A stretch of DNA of 64,000 nt. Source: Apis mellifera. Its lineage: Eukaryota; Arthropoda; Insecta; Hymenoptera; Apidae. The stretch is taken from positions 9,139,931-9,203,930 of the forward strand of contig NC_037649.1 of NCBI RefSeq assembly GCF_003254395.2, in the 5' to 3' direction. Below the pieces are notes generated by a model. The model was not told where the DNA came from. It saw only the letters and a list, made by a program, of their open reading frames with translations, and made no database searches. Shown here in pieces: positions 51,001-62,937 of this stretch (position 1 is the stretch's first letter; each line of letters begins with the position of its first letter). The translations under genes and the position numbers were made by a program.

Positions 51001-52740
51001 TGATCATAATTAATAAACACAAGCTGGAAACGAGCTGGAGCAAAATTTTGAATTAAATCGTTTAAAAAGAATGTTTTATATATAGAGAAGAGATTGATCG
51101 AGAACGAATTGATCGAAAATATCGATTTTCTTGAGTTTCGTTGATTCCAGCGTTTCACATTAGCAAAGAATACGGGCAACCTGGAGGGTATGGAGGAAGT
51201 GGCCCATATGGAAGTTACCTTGGTCTTAGCGGTTCGATTTATGGCCCTGGCACTGCGTATCGTGGAACAAGCTGGAGCCCAGGATACCTAAATCCGAGCT
51301 ATGGAGGTTATTCAGCGGGTGGCTATCCAGGTGGAATTATTGGGGGAGGCCATATAGGGTGAGGCTCGCGCAAATAAACGTGTCACGCGATTGACTTCTA
51401 AGAAACTGGGTTGTGGAATAAAACTGAGATGATCGATGATTTTCCAATATCGATCCAATATATACTTAAAAAAGAAAAAAAAAAAAAAACGATGCTCTAG
51501 GTTTGATGAATAAATTCATCATAACTTTTGAATCGTATTTTCGATTAAAGAGATTATGCTTTTTAATTTTTTATTTAAATAATTTTGTTGAAATTTTATT
51601 CAGTTAAAAGAATATTAGATCTCGAGTATTTGAAAATATACGTATCTTGAGAAATGAGAAAATGACAGCATATTTTATCCAACGAGAACGGTATTATAAC
51701 GGCGCTTATAAAAGTGTATATATGTGCCAATCGTGCACTAACAATAATTGTATATCTTTCTTATAATACTAGTTTAAAAAGTTTATTCTAGAATAACGTT
51801 TCAAGATAAATAAGATCGAGATATTTGGTGAAAAGTGAAAGAAAGTTAAATTAATCTAAAAGCACAATTCGATCATATGATCAATAATACAAGATTTTTC
51901 TACTATAATACAAAAATGTAATGTATACATTTGTTTCTATTAACAAGAGCTTTTTCTCCCTAATATTCGATTCATATTCGGAACATTCTACGTAATTTTC
52001 TTATGAATTATTCGTCGATATAAATCTCCGTAAATTGGCAATGAATTTCGATGAAGAAAATATAATATATTTAACCGATTTCTATACGATCAAATAGATT
52101 AAATCCTTTACGTGTGGAAAATTATTGAGAAAACTATTATTAGTCTCTAACTATCCACCGTATCGAACATTCATCTTTAATATCACCCTTCATATCTACA
52201 TTATTGATCCTCGCTTCAAAATTTACAAATATTTTAAATATTTTAAAATCTACATAATAATTAATGAACTTATCTATTCGATTATATCAATTCATCTCTT
52301 CTCGCTTGTTTGATTATTTCTTTTGTATTGAAATAAATATTTCAATCTCGTCAATTTTTTTTTTTTTTTTAAATATTAGATATGGCTATTATGGAAATCC
52401 TGGATACAGCAGTGGTTATGGTGGTTACGGTGGATACAGTGGATACGGTGGATACAACAGTGGATATGGAAGCACATTAGGCTATGGCGGTTATGGCAGT
52501 GGGTATGCACCCGGTGGTTATAGCGTCTACAGTGATGGATATCTTGGTTACGGAAGAGGTAACTACGGATACGGAAGGGATATAGGATATAACGGGTATG
52601 GAACAGGGTATAACGGGTATGGAGGATCAAGTTATGGATCATCGTACAATTTGAGAAGTAACTACGATCCGTATGGATATCGTAACACCAATTATGGAAA
52701 TTATGCCGGTTACCCATCCGGTTACAGAGGTTATTCTTAA
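48089..52740 (+). CDS. Gly/Tyr-rich secreted cuticle-like protein (four exons)
   Basis: Exons 48089-48109, 49248-49386, 51151-51358 and 52380-52740 join to 729 nt, 242 residues. The start has a hydrophobic signal peptide split by intron 1 (MGIVPTF, then IILVCLFAFGRSA). A Ser/Thr/Lys-rich linker follows, then about 190 residues dominated by GYG, GGY, SGYG and YNGYG repeats. No R&R or chitin-binding domain is visible, so it belongs with glycine-rich low-complexity cuticular or matrix proteins, where Gly/Tyr loops give elasticity and Tyr can be cross-linked; that function is inferred. AATAAA at 52989-52994. The last-exon acceptor has a long T tract. Convergent with the giant collagen-like gene. 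Confidence 0.88.
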
Positions 52741-54432
52741 AGTTTATCTTTGAGAATTGAACGAGAGTGAATTGTAATATTTTTTTTTACAATATTTTTT
52801 TTCATCGTTTTTTTCGTCGTTTCAAGGAAGACATTGCAAGAAGACATAACAACAGTATTTGCCAATACCAGTTTAACTATATATATATATATTAGTTTAT
52901 TAATCTTTTAATTAACTTAATAGATTGTAATTTTGTATTCGTATCAATAATTTTATGTAATTTATATGTATATTAATTAATAATGATGAATAAAATTATG
53001 ATTCGTTTAGAGTTATGAGAAGTGCAGAAGGGTTTCTATTTTAGAATTAATTGTGTTTGAATTAAGTTGTGTGTTTAAAGAAGATCTAAAATGTTTCATG
53101 ATTAGTTTTATTTCATAAAAAAAAATACATGATTCATGCTTATAAGGAACATTGGATGAACGCAACATCAATATGTACAATTATATATAATTTATTAAAA
53201 ATTTCATCGGCCTCTATACTACAGAAAAAGATACATATTACGTATCTTATATCCAATGTACAAATATAATTATTTCTTTAAAATATCGAGCATGTACAGT
53301 TAAATATTAATTCAAATTTTATAAAGTATACCTATAATTTGGAAAATGTGTTTGAAATTTCTCCAACCATGAACCATTATTCTGTACGTGCTCAATAGAA
53401 CGTATTAGCACTTGTATAATCAATATTTAATCTCAAGCGTACATTAAGCATGAGAGCGCAATGGATGATTTCATTTCTCACGACATTCGCATAATTTTGA
53501 ATCTAAAAACAAATTTCTATAATTAATTTATATCAATTTTCACATAATGCTCTCAACATCGAGGGAAACGAAATGGTATTCTTGAAATTAAATACTAAGC
53601 AATATAATAATTAAAAAATAAACTAAATATATATATATATTTTTTTGTATTATTATAGCTACTAAAAAAAAGATTTACGAAAACATTTAAATTCAACATG
53701 ATACAAATTTTGTATAAATGTTACCATGATAAAAAATGTATAAAATGATACTAATACTTTTCCTTGCATTAACTTTAAGATTATTATGATTGTCGTATTC
53801 ATTTTTGCTAACACGAAATATAAATTTTAATTCAATGTAGAATATTATTAATGATTTAGTGCTTACAAAAACCATACCAGAATTATGAGAAAAAGAAACA
53901 TTCAACGTTTTACCAATTACCAAATAATATCCAAGTTAAAGCAGAGAAAAGTAAAGAACAGTCATGCTCTAATCGGCACATTATCTTTGGATAATCACAA
54001 TCGAGCGTTCTAAAAAAAAAACTGTTACTATAATAAGTTTCAAATCCCTGAGTTCTAAATCCTAAGAAAATTACATCCACAATTATTATATGCAGATTTT
54101 CAAAATTCAATCAATAAGAGAGAATGATATTCGATCAATTTCTTACAATCTAGAACTTAAAACTATCGTTAGAATTGTTTCGAGGCTTATCGCAAATCGT
54201 TTATAACACAACTTATTATCTTTTACCTGATTTTATAAGAACGCACAGATCATGATTACCTTTTGCGATACGATGATACTTTATTGGCATTTGTGTCTCC
54301 TTTTGGCCATCCGTCAGCTGTCCAGCAGCTAATGGACGGGCATCGTTTCATCGTTTTTACGAATCGTTTTTACGCGAATGCGTGGTTCCTTTCGAATAAC
54401 GATTTACAATCTGCATGTTGCAATCGCATTCT
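52741..54432. other. Convergent intergenic region
   Basis: 3' UTR of the Gly/Tyr-rich gene up to about 53010, then AT-rich sequence that probably includes the 3' UTR of the giant minus-strand gene. No additional coding signal is seen. Confidence 0.5.
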
Positions 54433-57400
54433 TCATTTGACGTTCCGTAGCTTTGCCCTTCTCCTTTCGATTTGACCGTGTGCTGAAACATTTAAAAAGC
54501 CAAGTTTCGCTTGTCGCAACGCCTCGCGAAGATTCTCTATATTGCCAAGCTGATTTAGGCTGACAAGCTTCGTCTCGACTCTCCCGTTTTGAGAATCGCA
54601 TGCGTCGCATGCATATGGAACAGGCATTGCGGAAGGGAACATGTCTTTCATGTTTTGGGTGCTGTCCGTCACATCGTCGCCCGGACAGTACGGTATGAAT
54701 ACTACGGGAATGAAGCCAAGCTGGCCAATCAGAGGAATGGATGTCGTACTCGTGATGGTTGCTGTATTATTGGTCGGCTCGACAAGATAGCAAGGACAGG
54801 TTTGCGGATCTGGCCCTATAGATTGCTGGTAGGGCTTGATGTTAATCGTGTTCGGTGGATGAACGCCGATCGCGGCGAGCTCGGGTTTTGATTCGATAGA
54901 TTGCTCGGACAATTGGTTTACCTGTTTCGCGAACGCGATATGATTTCCATTTGATGATTGATACTTTACATTGGCCTGTTGTCCGCGGTCTGTCTCTAAT
55001 TGAATAACCGGTTCGCTCAGTTTAGTGACTTCTTGGGGATATTTACGATTTTCGCGGGAACCTTGGAATCTTCCTCGATTAGGGTATTTAACGCCAGCAG
55101 TAGTCCGAGAAGTTTCCGATATCACTTTTTGAACATCCTTGTATTTACTTTGCTCTTCCTCTTCCTCATATTTACGTGATTCCTTTCGTCGTGTGTACAT
55201 CAAGGAGTTAATTTCGTCCGCGTTCTGATTTACTTGTTCTGACTGATAATCACGCGTCCTTGATTGGTTTTTTTTGAATTGAGCATCCTTTAAACCGAAG
55301 GGTCTGCTTATTTTTGTTGGATACGCTAACACTGTGGACTCAACATTTTTTTCGTAATTTTTGTCAAGAGTGTGGTTGTTAATATATTCTGAATTGTACT
55401 TAGAGGATAATCGGTCTACTTGCTTCTGACCAAAAAATGGATGATTATCGACAGTCGTTGGCGTTGTAGGTTCGTAGTATTTAATGGGATACTGAACTTT
55501 GATTGGCTTTTCATATCGAGGCCGTGTCGTTGGAGCAACACCAGGAACATAATCTGGATCACCAGGCCATGGTCCATCCGGACCAGGGGATCCTGTCGGC
55601 CATGGGCCATCAGGACCAGGCGGGCCATCACCACCTATTCCACCTACTCCACCAACTGGACCTTCGTGACCACCTGGACCTTCGGGTCCACCTGGACCTT
55701 CGGGTCCGCCTGGACCTTCGGGTCCGCCTGGACCTTGAGGGCCGTCTGAACCATTAGGCCATGGACCGTTAGGACCATTAGGACCTATGCCACCAGATGG
55801 ACCTCCAGGTGCAAGAGGATATCCTGGATATGGCGGATATTCGGGCTGACCTAAAATTTAATCATTTTATTTCTTTATTAATTTCATTCAAACTGCGTTA
55901 GATAAAAAAATATACAATTAAATTATATACCTGGCTTCGAAGAACCAGGATAGCCATGATGACCCGGTTTGCTTGGTTTACCAGGTTTACCAGGTTTTCC
56001 AGGAATACCAGGTATTCCTGGCGTACCGGGATATCCGGGTGAGCCTGGAATACCAGGCCTGCCTGGAATTCCTGTTGTACTAGGATATTCCGGATGAGGT
56101 GGATAGGGTGGAATTCCTGGCGGTTTAGAAGTTTCCGATTGTCCTGGTTGTCCGGGTGATCCAGGCTGACTAGGATATCCAATTTGTGGCGGAGTTCCAG
56201 GTATTCCCGGCCTTCCAGGTATTCCAGGATATCCTGGGTGACCTGGTCTTCCAGGTATTCCAGGTGTTCCCGGTGTTCCAGGTGTTCCAGGATGTCCTGG
56301 TTGTCCTGGTTTTCCAGGTGATCCAGGTTGAGCAGGATATCCAGGTTGTGGCGGAGTTCCAGGTATTCCAGGTATTCCAGGATGTCCTGGTTGCCCTGGT
56401 TTTCCAGGATGTCCTGGTTGCCCTGGTTTTCCAGGATATCCAGGTTGTGGCGAAGTTCCAGGTATTCCAGGTGTTCCCGGGATTCCAGGTATTCCAGGTG
56501 TTCCCGGGGTTCCAGGATGTCCGGGTTGTGGTGGAATTGCAGGTGTACCAGGTATTCCAGGTGCCCCTGGGGTTCCAGGATATCCTGGCTGTCCAGGTTT
56601 TCCTGGTGTTCCCGGTTGGCCAGGATATCCAGGTTGTGGCGGAATTCCAGGTATTCCAGGTATTCCTGGGCTACCAGGTATTCCAGGATGTCCTGGTTTT
56701 CCAGCTGATCCAGATTGGCCAGGATATCCAGGTTGTGATGGAGTTCCAGGTATACCAGGTATTCCAGGTGTCCCTGGGGTTCCAGGATATCCTGGCTGTC
56801 CAGGTTTTCCTGGTGTTCCCGGTTGGCCAGGATATCCAGGTTGTGGCGGAATTCCAGGTATTCCAGGTATTCCTGGGCTACCAGGTATTCCAGGATGTCC
56901 TGGTTTTCCAACTGATCCAGGTTGGCCAGGATATCCAGGTTGTGATGGAGTTCCAGGTATACCAGGTATTCCAGGTGTCCCTGGAGTTCCAGGATATCCC
57001 GGCTGTCCAGGTTTTCCTAGTGTTCCCGGTTGGCCAGGATATCCAGGTTGTGATGTTCCAGGTATACTAGATATTCCAGGTGTTCCTGGGGTTCCAGGTG
57101 TTGCAGGATATCCTGATTGCCCTGGTTTTCCAGGTGATCCCTGTTGGCCAGGATATCCAGATTGTGGCGGAGTACCAGATATTCCAGGTGATCCTGGTGT
57201 TCCAGGTTGACCTGGATATCCAGGTTGTGGAAAGGTACCAGATATTCCAGGTGTTCCAGGTCTTCCAGGTATACCAGGTTGGCCAGAAGTTCCAGGTATT
57301 CCAGGTGGTCCTAATATTCCAGGTTGGTGAGGATATCCAGATTGCGTTGGAGTTCCAGGTATTCCTGGGGCTCCAGGTATTCCAGGTGTACCTGGATATC

Positions 57401-60400
57401 CTGGTTGTCCTGATATTCCAGGATATCCAGGATATCCAGATTGTTCCGGTTTGCTAGGGTATCCAGGTGTTTCAGGTTGGCTAGGATATCCAGGTTGTGT
57501 CGGACTTCCAGATATTCCAGGGGTCGTAGGTATTCCAGGGGTCGCAGGCATTCCAGGATACCCTGGTTGTCCTGATTGTCCTGGTATTCCAGGTTGGCCA
57601 GGATATCCAGGATATCCAGGTTGTCCCGGAGTTCCAGGTTTGCTAGGGTATCCAGGTTGGCCAGGATATCCAGGCTGTGTCGGCGTTCCAGGTATTCCAG
57701 GTGTTCCAGGATGGCCTGGTTGGCCAGGATATCCAGGTTGTGGCGGAGTTCCAGGTATTCCAGGTGTTCCCGGAGTTCCAGGTGTTCCAGGATGGCCTGG
57801 TTGGCCAGGGTATCCAGGTTGTGGCGGAGTTCCAGGTATTCCAGGTTTTCCCGGAGTTCCAGGTGTTCCAGGATGGCCTGGTTGGCTAGGATATCCAGGT
57901 TGTGGCGGAGTTCCAGGTATTCCAGGACTCCCCGGGATTCCCGGTGTTCCAGGATGGCCTGGTTGTCCAGGATATCCAGGTTGTGGCGGAGTTCCAGGTA
58001 TTCCAGGGCTCCCCGGGATTCCCGGTGTTCCAGGATGGCCTGGTTGGCCAGGATATCCAGGTTGTGGTGGAGTTCCAGGTATTCCAGGTGTTCCCGGAGT
58101 TCCAGGTGTTCCAGGATGGCCTGGTTGGCCAGGGTATCCAGGTTGTGGCGGAGTTCCAGGTATTCCTGGTGTTCCCGGGGTTCCAGGTGTTCCTGGCGTT
58201 CCAGGTGTTCCCGGATGGCCAGGATATCCAGGTTGTGGCGGAGTTCCAGGTATTCCAGGTGTCCCCGGGGTTCCAGGTGTTCCCGGATGGCCTGGTTGGC
58301 CAGGATATCCAGGTTGTGGCGGAGTTCCAGGTATTCCAGGTGTTCCCGGAGTTCCAGGTGTTCCAGGATGGCCTGGTTGGCCAGGGTATCCAGGTTGTGG
58401 CGGAGTTCCAGGTATTCCAGGTTTTCCCGGAGTTCCAGGTATTCCTGGTGTTCCCGGGGTTCCAGGTGTTCCTGGCGTTCCAGGTGTTCCCGGATGGCCA
58501 GGATATCCAGGTTGTGGCGGAGTTCCAGGTATTCCAGGTGTTCCCGGGGTTCCAGGTGTTCCCGGATGGCCTGGTTGGCCAGGGTATCCAGGTTGTGGCG
58601 GAGTTCCAGGTATTCCAGGTTTTCCCGGAGTTCCAGGTATTCCTGGTGTTCCCGGGGTTCCAGGTGTTCCTGGCGTTCCAGGTGTTCCCGGATGGCCAGG
58701 ATATCCAGGTTGTGGCGGAGTTCCAGGTATTCCAGGTGTTCCCGGGGTTCCAGGTGTTCCCGGATGGCCTGGTTGGCCAGGGTATCCAGGTTGTGGCGGA
58801 GTTCCAGGTATTCCAGGTTTTCCCGGAGTTCCAGGTGTTCCAGGATGGCCTGGTTGGCCAGGGTATCCAGGTTGTGGCGGAGTTCCAGGTATTCCAGATG
58901 TTCCCGGGGTTCCAGGTGTTCCAGGATGGCCTGGTTGGCCAGGATATCCAGGTTGTGGCGGAGTTCCAGGTATTCCTGGTGTTCCCGGAGTTCCAGGTGT
59001 TCCTGGCGTTCCAGGTGTTCCCGGATGGCCAGGATATCCAGGTTGTGGCGGAGTTCCAGGTATTCCAGGTGTTCCCGGGGTTCCAGGTGTTTCAGGATGT
59101 CCTGGTTGTCCTGGTTTTCCTAGTGAACCAGGTTGACCAGGATATCCAGATTGTGCCGGAGTTCCAGGTATTCCAGGTGTGCCTGGAGTTCCAGCTGTTC
59201 CAAGATGGCCTGGTTGTCCTGGTTTTCCGGCTGAGCCAGATTGACCAGGATATCCAGGTCGTGGTGGAGTTCCAGCAATTCCAGGTGTTCCCGGGGTTCC
59301 AGGTGTTCCAGGATGGCCTGGTTGTCCTGGTTTTCCGAGTGAACCAGGTTGACCAGGATATCCAGGTTGTGGCGGAGTTCCAGGTATTCCAGGGATCCCC
59401 GGTGTTCCCGATGTTCCAGGATGGCCTGGTTGTCCTGGTTTTCCGGGTGAACCAGGTTGACCAGGATAGCCAGGTTGTGGCGCAGTTCCAGGTATTCCAG
59501 GTGTTCCCGGGGTTCCAGGTGTTCCAGGATGGCCTGGTTGGCCAGGATATCCAGGTTGTGGTTGAGTTCCAGGTATTCCAGGTGATCCAGGTGAACCAGG
59601 TTGACCAGGATATCCAGGTGTTCCCGGAGTTCCAGGTTTCCCAGGATAGCCTGGTTGTCCTGGTTTTCCGGGTGAACCTGGTTGACCAGGATATTCAGGT
59701 TGTGGCGGAGTTCCAGGTATTCCAGGAGTCCCCGGGGTTCCCGGTGTTCCAGGATGGCCTGGTTGTCCTGGTTTTCCGGGTGAACCAGGTTGACCAGGAT
59801 AGCCAGGTTGTGGCGGAGTTCCAGGTATTCCAGGTGTTCCCGGGGTTCCAGGTGTTCCAGGATGGCCTGGTTGGCCAGGATATCCAGGTTGTGGCGGAGT
59901 TCCAGGTATTCCAGGTGATCCAGGTGAACTAGGTTGGCCAGGATATCCAGATGTTCCCGGAGTTCCAGGTTTTCCAGGATAGCCTGGTTGTCCTGGTTTT
60001 CCGGGTGAACCTGGTTGACCAGGATATTCAGGTTGTGGCGGAGTTCCAGGTATTCCAGGAGTCCCCGGGGTTCCCGGTGTTCCAGGATGGCCTGGTTGTC
60101 CTGGTTTTCCGGGTGAACCAGGTTGACCAGGATAGCCAGGTTGTGGCGGAGTTCCAGGTATTCCAGGTGTTCCCGGGGTTCCAGGTGTTCCAGGATGGCC
60201 TGGTTGGCCAGGATATCCAGGTTGTGGCGGAGTTCCAGGTATTCCAGGTGATCCAGGTGAACTAGGTTGGCCAGGATATCCAGGTGTTCCCGGAGTTCCA
60301 GGTGTTCCAGGTGAGCCAGGTTGGCCAGGATATCCAGGTTTTGGCGGAGTTCCAGGTATTCCAGGTGTACCAGGATGGCCTGGTTGTCCTGGTTTTCCGG

Positions 60401-62937
60401 ATGAACCAGGTTGTCCAGGATATCCAGGTTGTGGCGGAGTTCCAGGTATTCCAGGGGTCCCCGGGGTTCCCGGTATTCCAGGATAGCCTGGTTGTCCTGG
60501 TTTTCCGGGGTGAACCAGGTTGACCAGGATATCCAGGTTGTGGCGGAGTTCCAGGTATTCCAGGTGTTCCCGGGGTTCCAGGTGTTCCAGGATGGCCTGG
60601 TTGGCCAGGATATCCAGGTTGTGGCGGAGTTCCAGGTATTCCAGGTGATCCAGGTGAACTAGGTTGGCCAGGATATCCAGGTGTTCCCGGAGTTCCAGGT
60701 GTTCCAGGTGAGCCAGGTTGGCCAGGATATCCAGGTTTTGGCGGAGTTCCAGGTATTCCAGGTGTACCAGGATGGCCTGGTTGTCCTGGTTTTCCGGATG
60801 AACCAGGTTGTCCAGGATATCCAGGTTGTGGCGGAGTTCCAGGTATTCCAGGGGTCCCCGGGGTTCCCGGTATTCCAGGATAGCCTGGTTGTCCTGGTTT
60901 TCCGGGTGAACCAGGTTGACCAGGATATCCAGGTTGTGGCGGAGTTCCAGGTATTCCAGGTGTTCCCGGGGTTCCATGTGTTCCAGGATGGCCTGGTTGG
61001 CCAGGATATCCAGGTTGTGGCGGAGTTCCAGGTATTCCAGGTGATCCAGGTGAACTAGGTTGGCCAGGATATCCAGGTGTTCCCGGAGTTCCAGGTGTTC
61101 CAGGTGAGCCAGGTTGGCCAGGATATCCAGGTTTTGGCGGAGTTCCAGGTATTCCAGGTGTACCAGGATGGCCTGGTTGTCCTGGTTTTCCGGATGAACC
61201 AGGTTGTCCAGGATATCCAGGTTGTGGCGGAGTTCCAGGTATTCCAGGGGTCCCCGGGGTTCCCGGTATTCCAGGATAGCCTGGTTGTCCTGGTTTTCCG
61301 GGTGAACCAGGTTGACCAGGATATCCAGGTTGTGGCGGAGTTCCAGGTATTCCAGGTGTTCCCGGGGTTCCATGTGTTCCAGGATGGCCTGGTTGGCCAG
61401 GATATCCAGGTTGTGGCGGAGTTCCAGGTATTCCAGGTGATCCAGGTGAACTAGGTTGGCCAGGATATCCAGGTGTTCCCGGAGTTCCAGGTGTTCCAGG
61501 TGAGCCAGGTTGGCCAGGATATCCAGGTTTTGGCGGAGTTCCAGGTATTCCAGGTGTACCAGGATGGCCTGGTTGTCCTGGTTTTCCGGATGAACCAGGT
61601 TGTCCAGGATATCCAGGTTGTGGCGGAGTTCCAGGTATTCCAGGGGTCCCCGGGGTTCCCGGTATTCCAGGATAGCCTGGTTGTCCTGGTTTTCCGGGTG
61701 AACCAGGTTGACCAGGATATCCAGGTTGTGACGGAGTTCCAGGTATTCCAGGGGTCCCCGGGGTTCCCGGTATTCCAGGATGGCCTGGTTGTCCTGGTTT
61801 TCCGGGTGAACCAGGTTTACCAGGATATCCAGATTGTGACGGAGTTCCAGGTATTCCAGGGGTCCCCGGCGTTCCCGGTATTCCTGGCATTCCAGGTGTT
61901 CCAGGTTGTCCTGGTTGTCCTGGTTTTTCAGGTGAACCAGATGAACCAGGTTGACCAGGATATCCAGATTGTCCTGGCTGTCCCGGGTATGCCCCTATTC
62001 CAGGTTTGCCAGGGTATCCTGGTTGTCCCATTGTCACTGGCATTTCTGATGTTCCTGGTTGTCCTGGCTTTGGTTTTTGAGATTGTTCATGTTGTTGAGG
62101 ATACCCTATAAATAAAAGTTTTTTATTCTTATTTTTCAATTTTTTTATGTTTTACTTAAATTTCTAAATATTCTTTATGTGATATTTCTGTTTAGATATG
62201 TCATATTAATCTAAAGATATAATAATGTTTTTACCAGGTTTAATAGGATATTCCGGCATTTGTGTTGGTTGGCTTGGTTGTATAGGTATTCCAGCATTGC
62301 TTGTATCACTTGTTTCTTCTTGTGATTACGAATTATGTTAATTATATTTTGCGTATTACAATATTGTAATAATTGTAGTTTATTTATATAAATGTTACCT
62401 TCTGGGATTGGTTTAGTATCTGTTCCATCAAATTGTCTGCATATTTCTGGAAAATATAGATCTCTCCACTCCGTAATTACACCTTTATGATCATGGTGAT
62501 CATCGTTGTGTTCTGTATCATGTTCGTGATGATGTTCATGTTCATGAAGGAATAGTTCGACTGAATTTCCTGGTTGGACGACTCTATATCCCCAGCCATC
62601 ACTAATGTAAAAAGTTGTTTTTAATTTTCCATATGGATCTATATATCCATAGCATCCATATGTAATATCATCCGGTCCACGCACTTCGTGATGAAATTGT
62701 CCATTTGGACTTACTTGGTAACCATAATTGTATGCATCTAAGATGAAAATAATATATTGGCATATTGTGAAAAGAATTTCTATTATAATTATAATAATAA
62801 CAAATTATATACTTACTGGAATAGAAATCTTGATTTAAATATTGACTTTTCTGATCATCTTTGATATTGAGTATTACATCTCTACTTTGCCTACTTCCTT
62901 CCTGCTGTGTGCATTGCAACAAAGACGTGGCAATTAC
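54433..62937 (-). CDS. Giant secreted R&R-domain protein with collagen-like Gly-X-Pro repeats (five visible exons; one frame break)
   Basis: Visible exons 5' to 3': 62937-62817, 62737-62399, 62315-62235, 62105-55931, 55850-54433, about 2,710 residues once the extra base in 60507-60510 is discounted. The first visible exon opens in phase 0 with VIATSLLQC, the end of a probable signal peptide; the start codon is upstream or outside the window. Exon 2 has an R&R-type cuticle domain: YNYGYQVSPNGQFHHEVRGP, then YGCYGYIDPYGKLKTTFYIS and GWGYRVVQPG, followed by a His-rich stretch (HEHEHHHEHD). The 6.2-kb exon encodes about 2,060 residues of Gly-X-Pro triplets with X = Thr, Ile, Tyr, Gln, His, Ser or Lys, broken regularly where PQP replaces a GXP triplet. 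The last exon adds GGPEGP repeats, a charged disordered region and a Cys-bearing end (QTCPCYLVEP, FIPVVFIPYCPGDD, YACDACDSQNG). R&R domains bind chitin; a structural, elastic or fibrous cuticle or tendon role is inferred. Confidence 0.85.
55940..62100 (-). repeat. Coding minisatellite of Gly-X-Pro triplets with higher-order tandem units
   Basis: Basic period is 9 nt (one Gly-X-Pro triplet). Common longer units are about 81 nt (27 residues, from one PQPGYPGQPG to the next) and 198 nt (seen at 58501-58699). Between 59618 and 61868 there are exact spacings: 333 nt (59618, 59951, 60284), then 397 nt (60284 to 60681), then 396 nt (60681, 61077, 61473). The copies are almost identical, so duplication was recent or homogenised. 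The reverse complement also lacks stops over long stretches, producing spurious plus-strand frames. Confidence 0.95.

Noticed and set aside
52376..52717. Minus-strand His/Asn/Tyr-rich 113-residue frame
   Set aside because: Antisense of the Gly/Tyr-repeat exon, whose plus-strand reading is splice-consistent and ends in a proper stop.
55898..56911. Minus-strand frame of 337 residues rich in LEYLE and DILEN
   Set aside because: Shifted-frame reading of the same Gly-X-Pro repeat; it does not connect to flanking exons.
56186..62111. Very long plus-strand open frames across the repeat (up to about 676 residues, including Pro/Gly/Val/Trp-rich and Arg/Ser-rich translations)
   Set aside because: They are the antisense of the Gly-X-Pro repeat. 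The repeat unit contains no stop triplets in several frames, so long frames are expected. They lack splice support and a convincing start, whereas the minus strand joins in phase to a signal end, an R&R domain and a non-repeat C-terminus.
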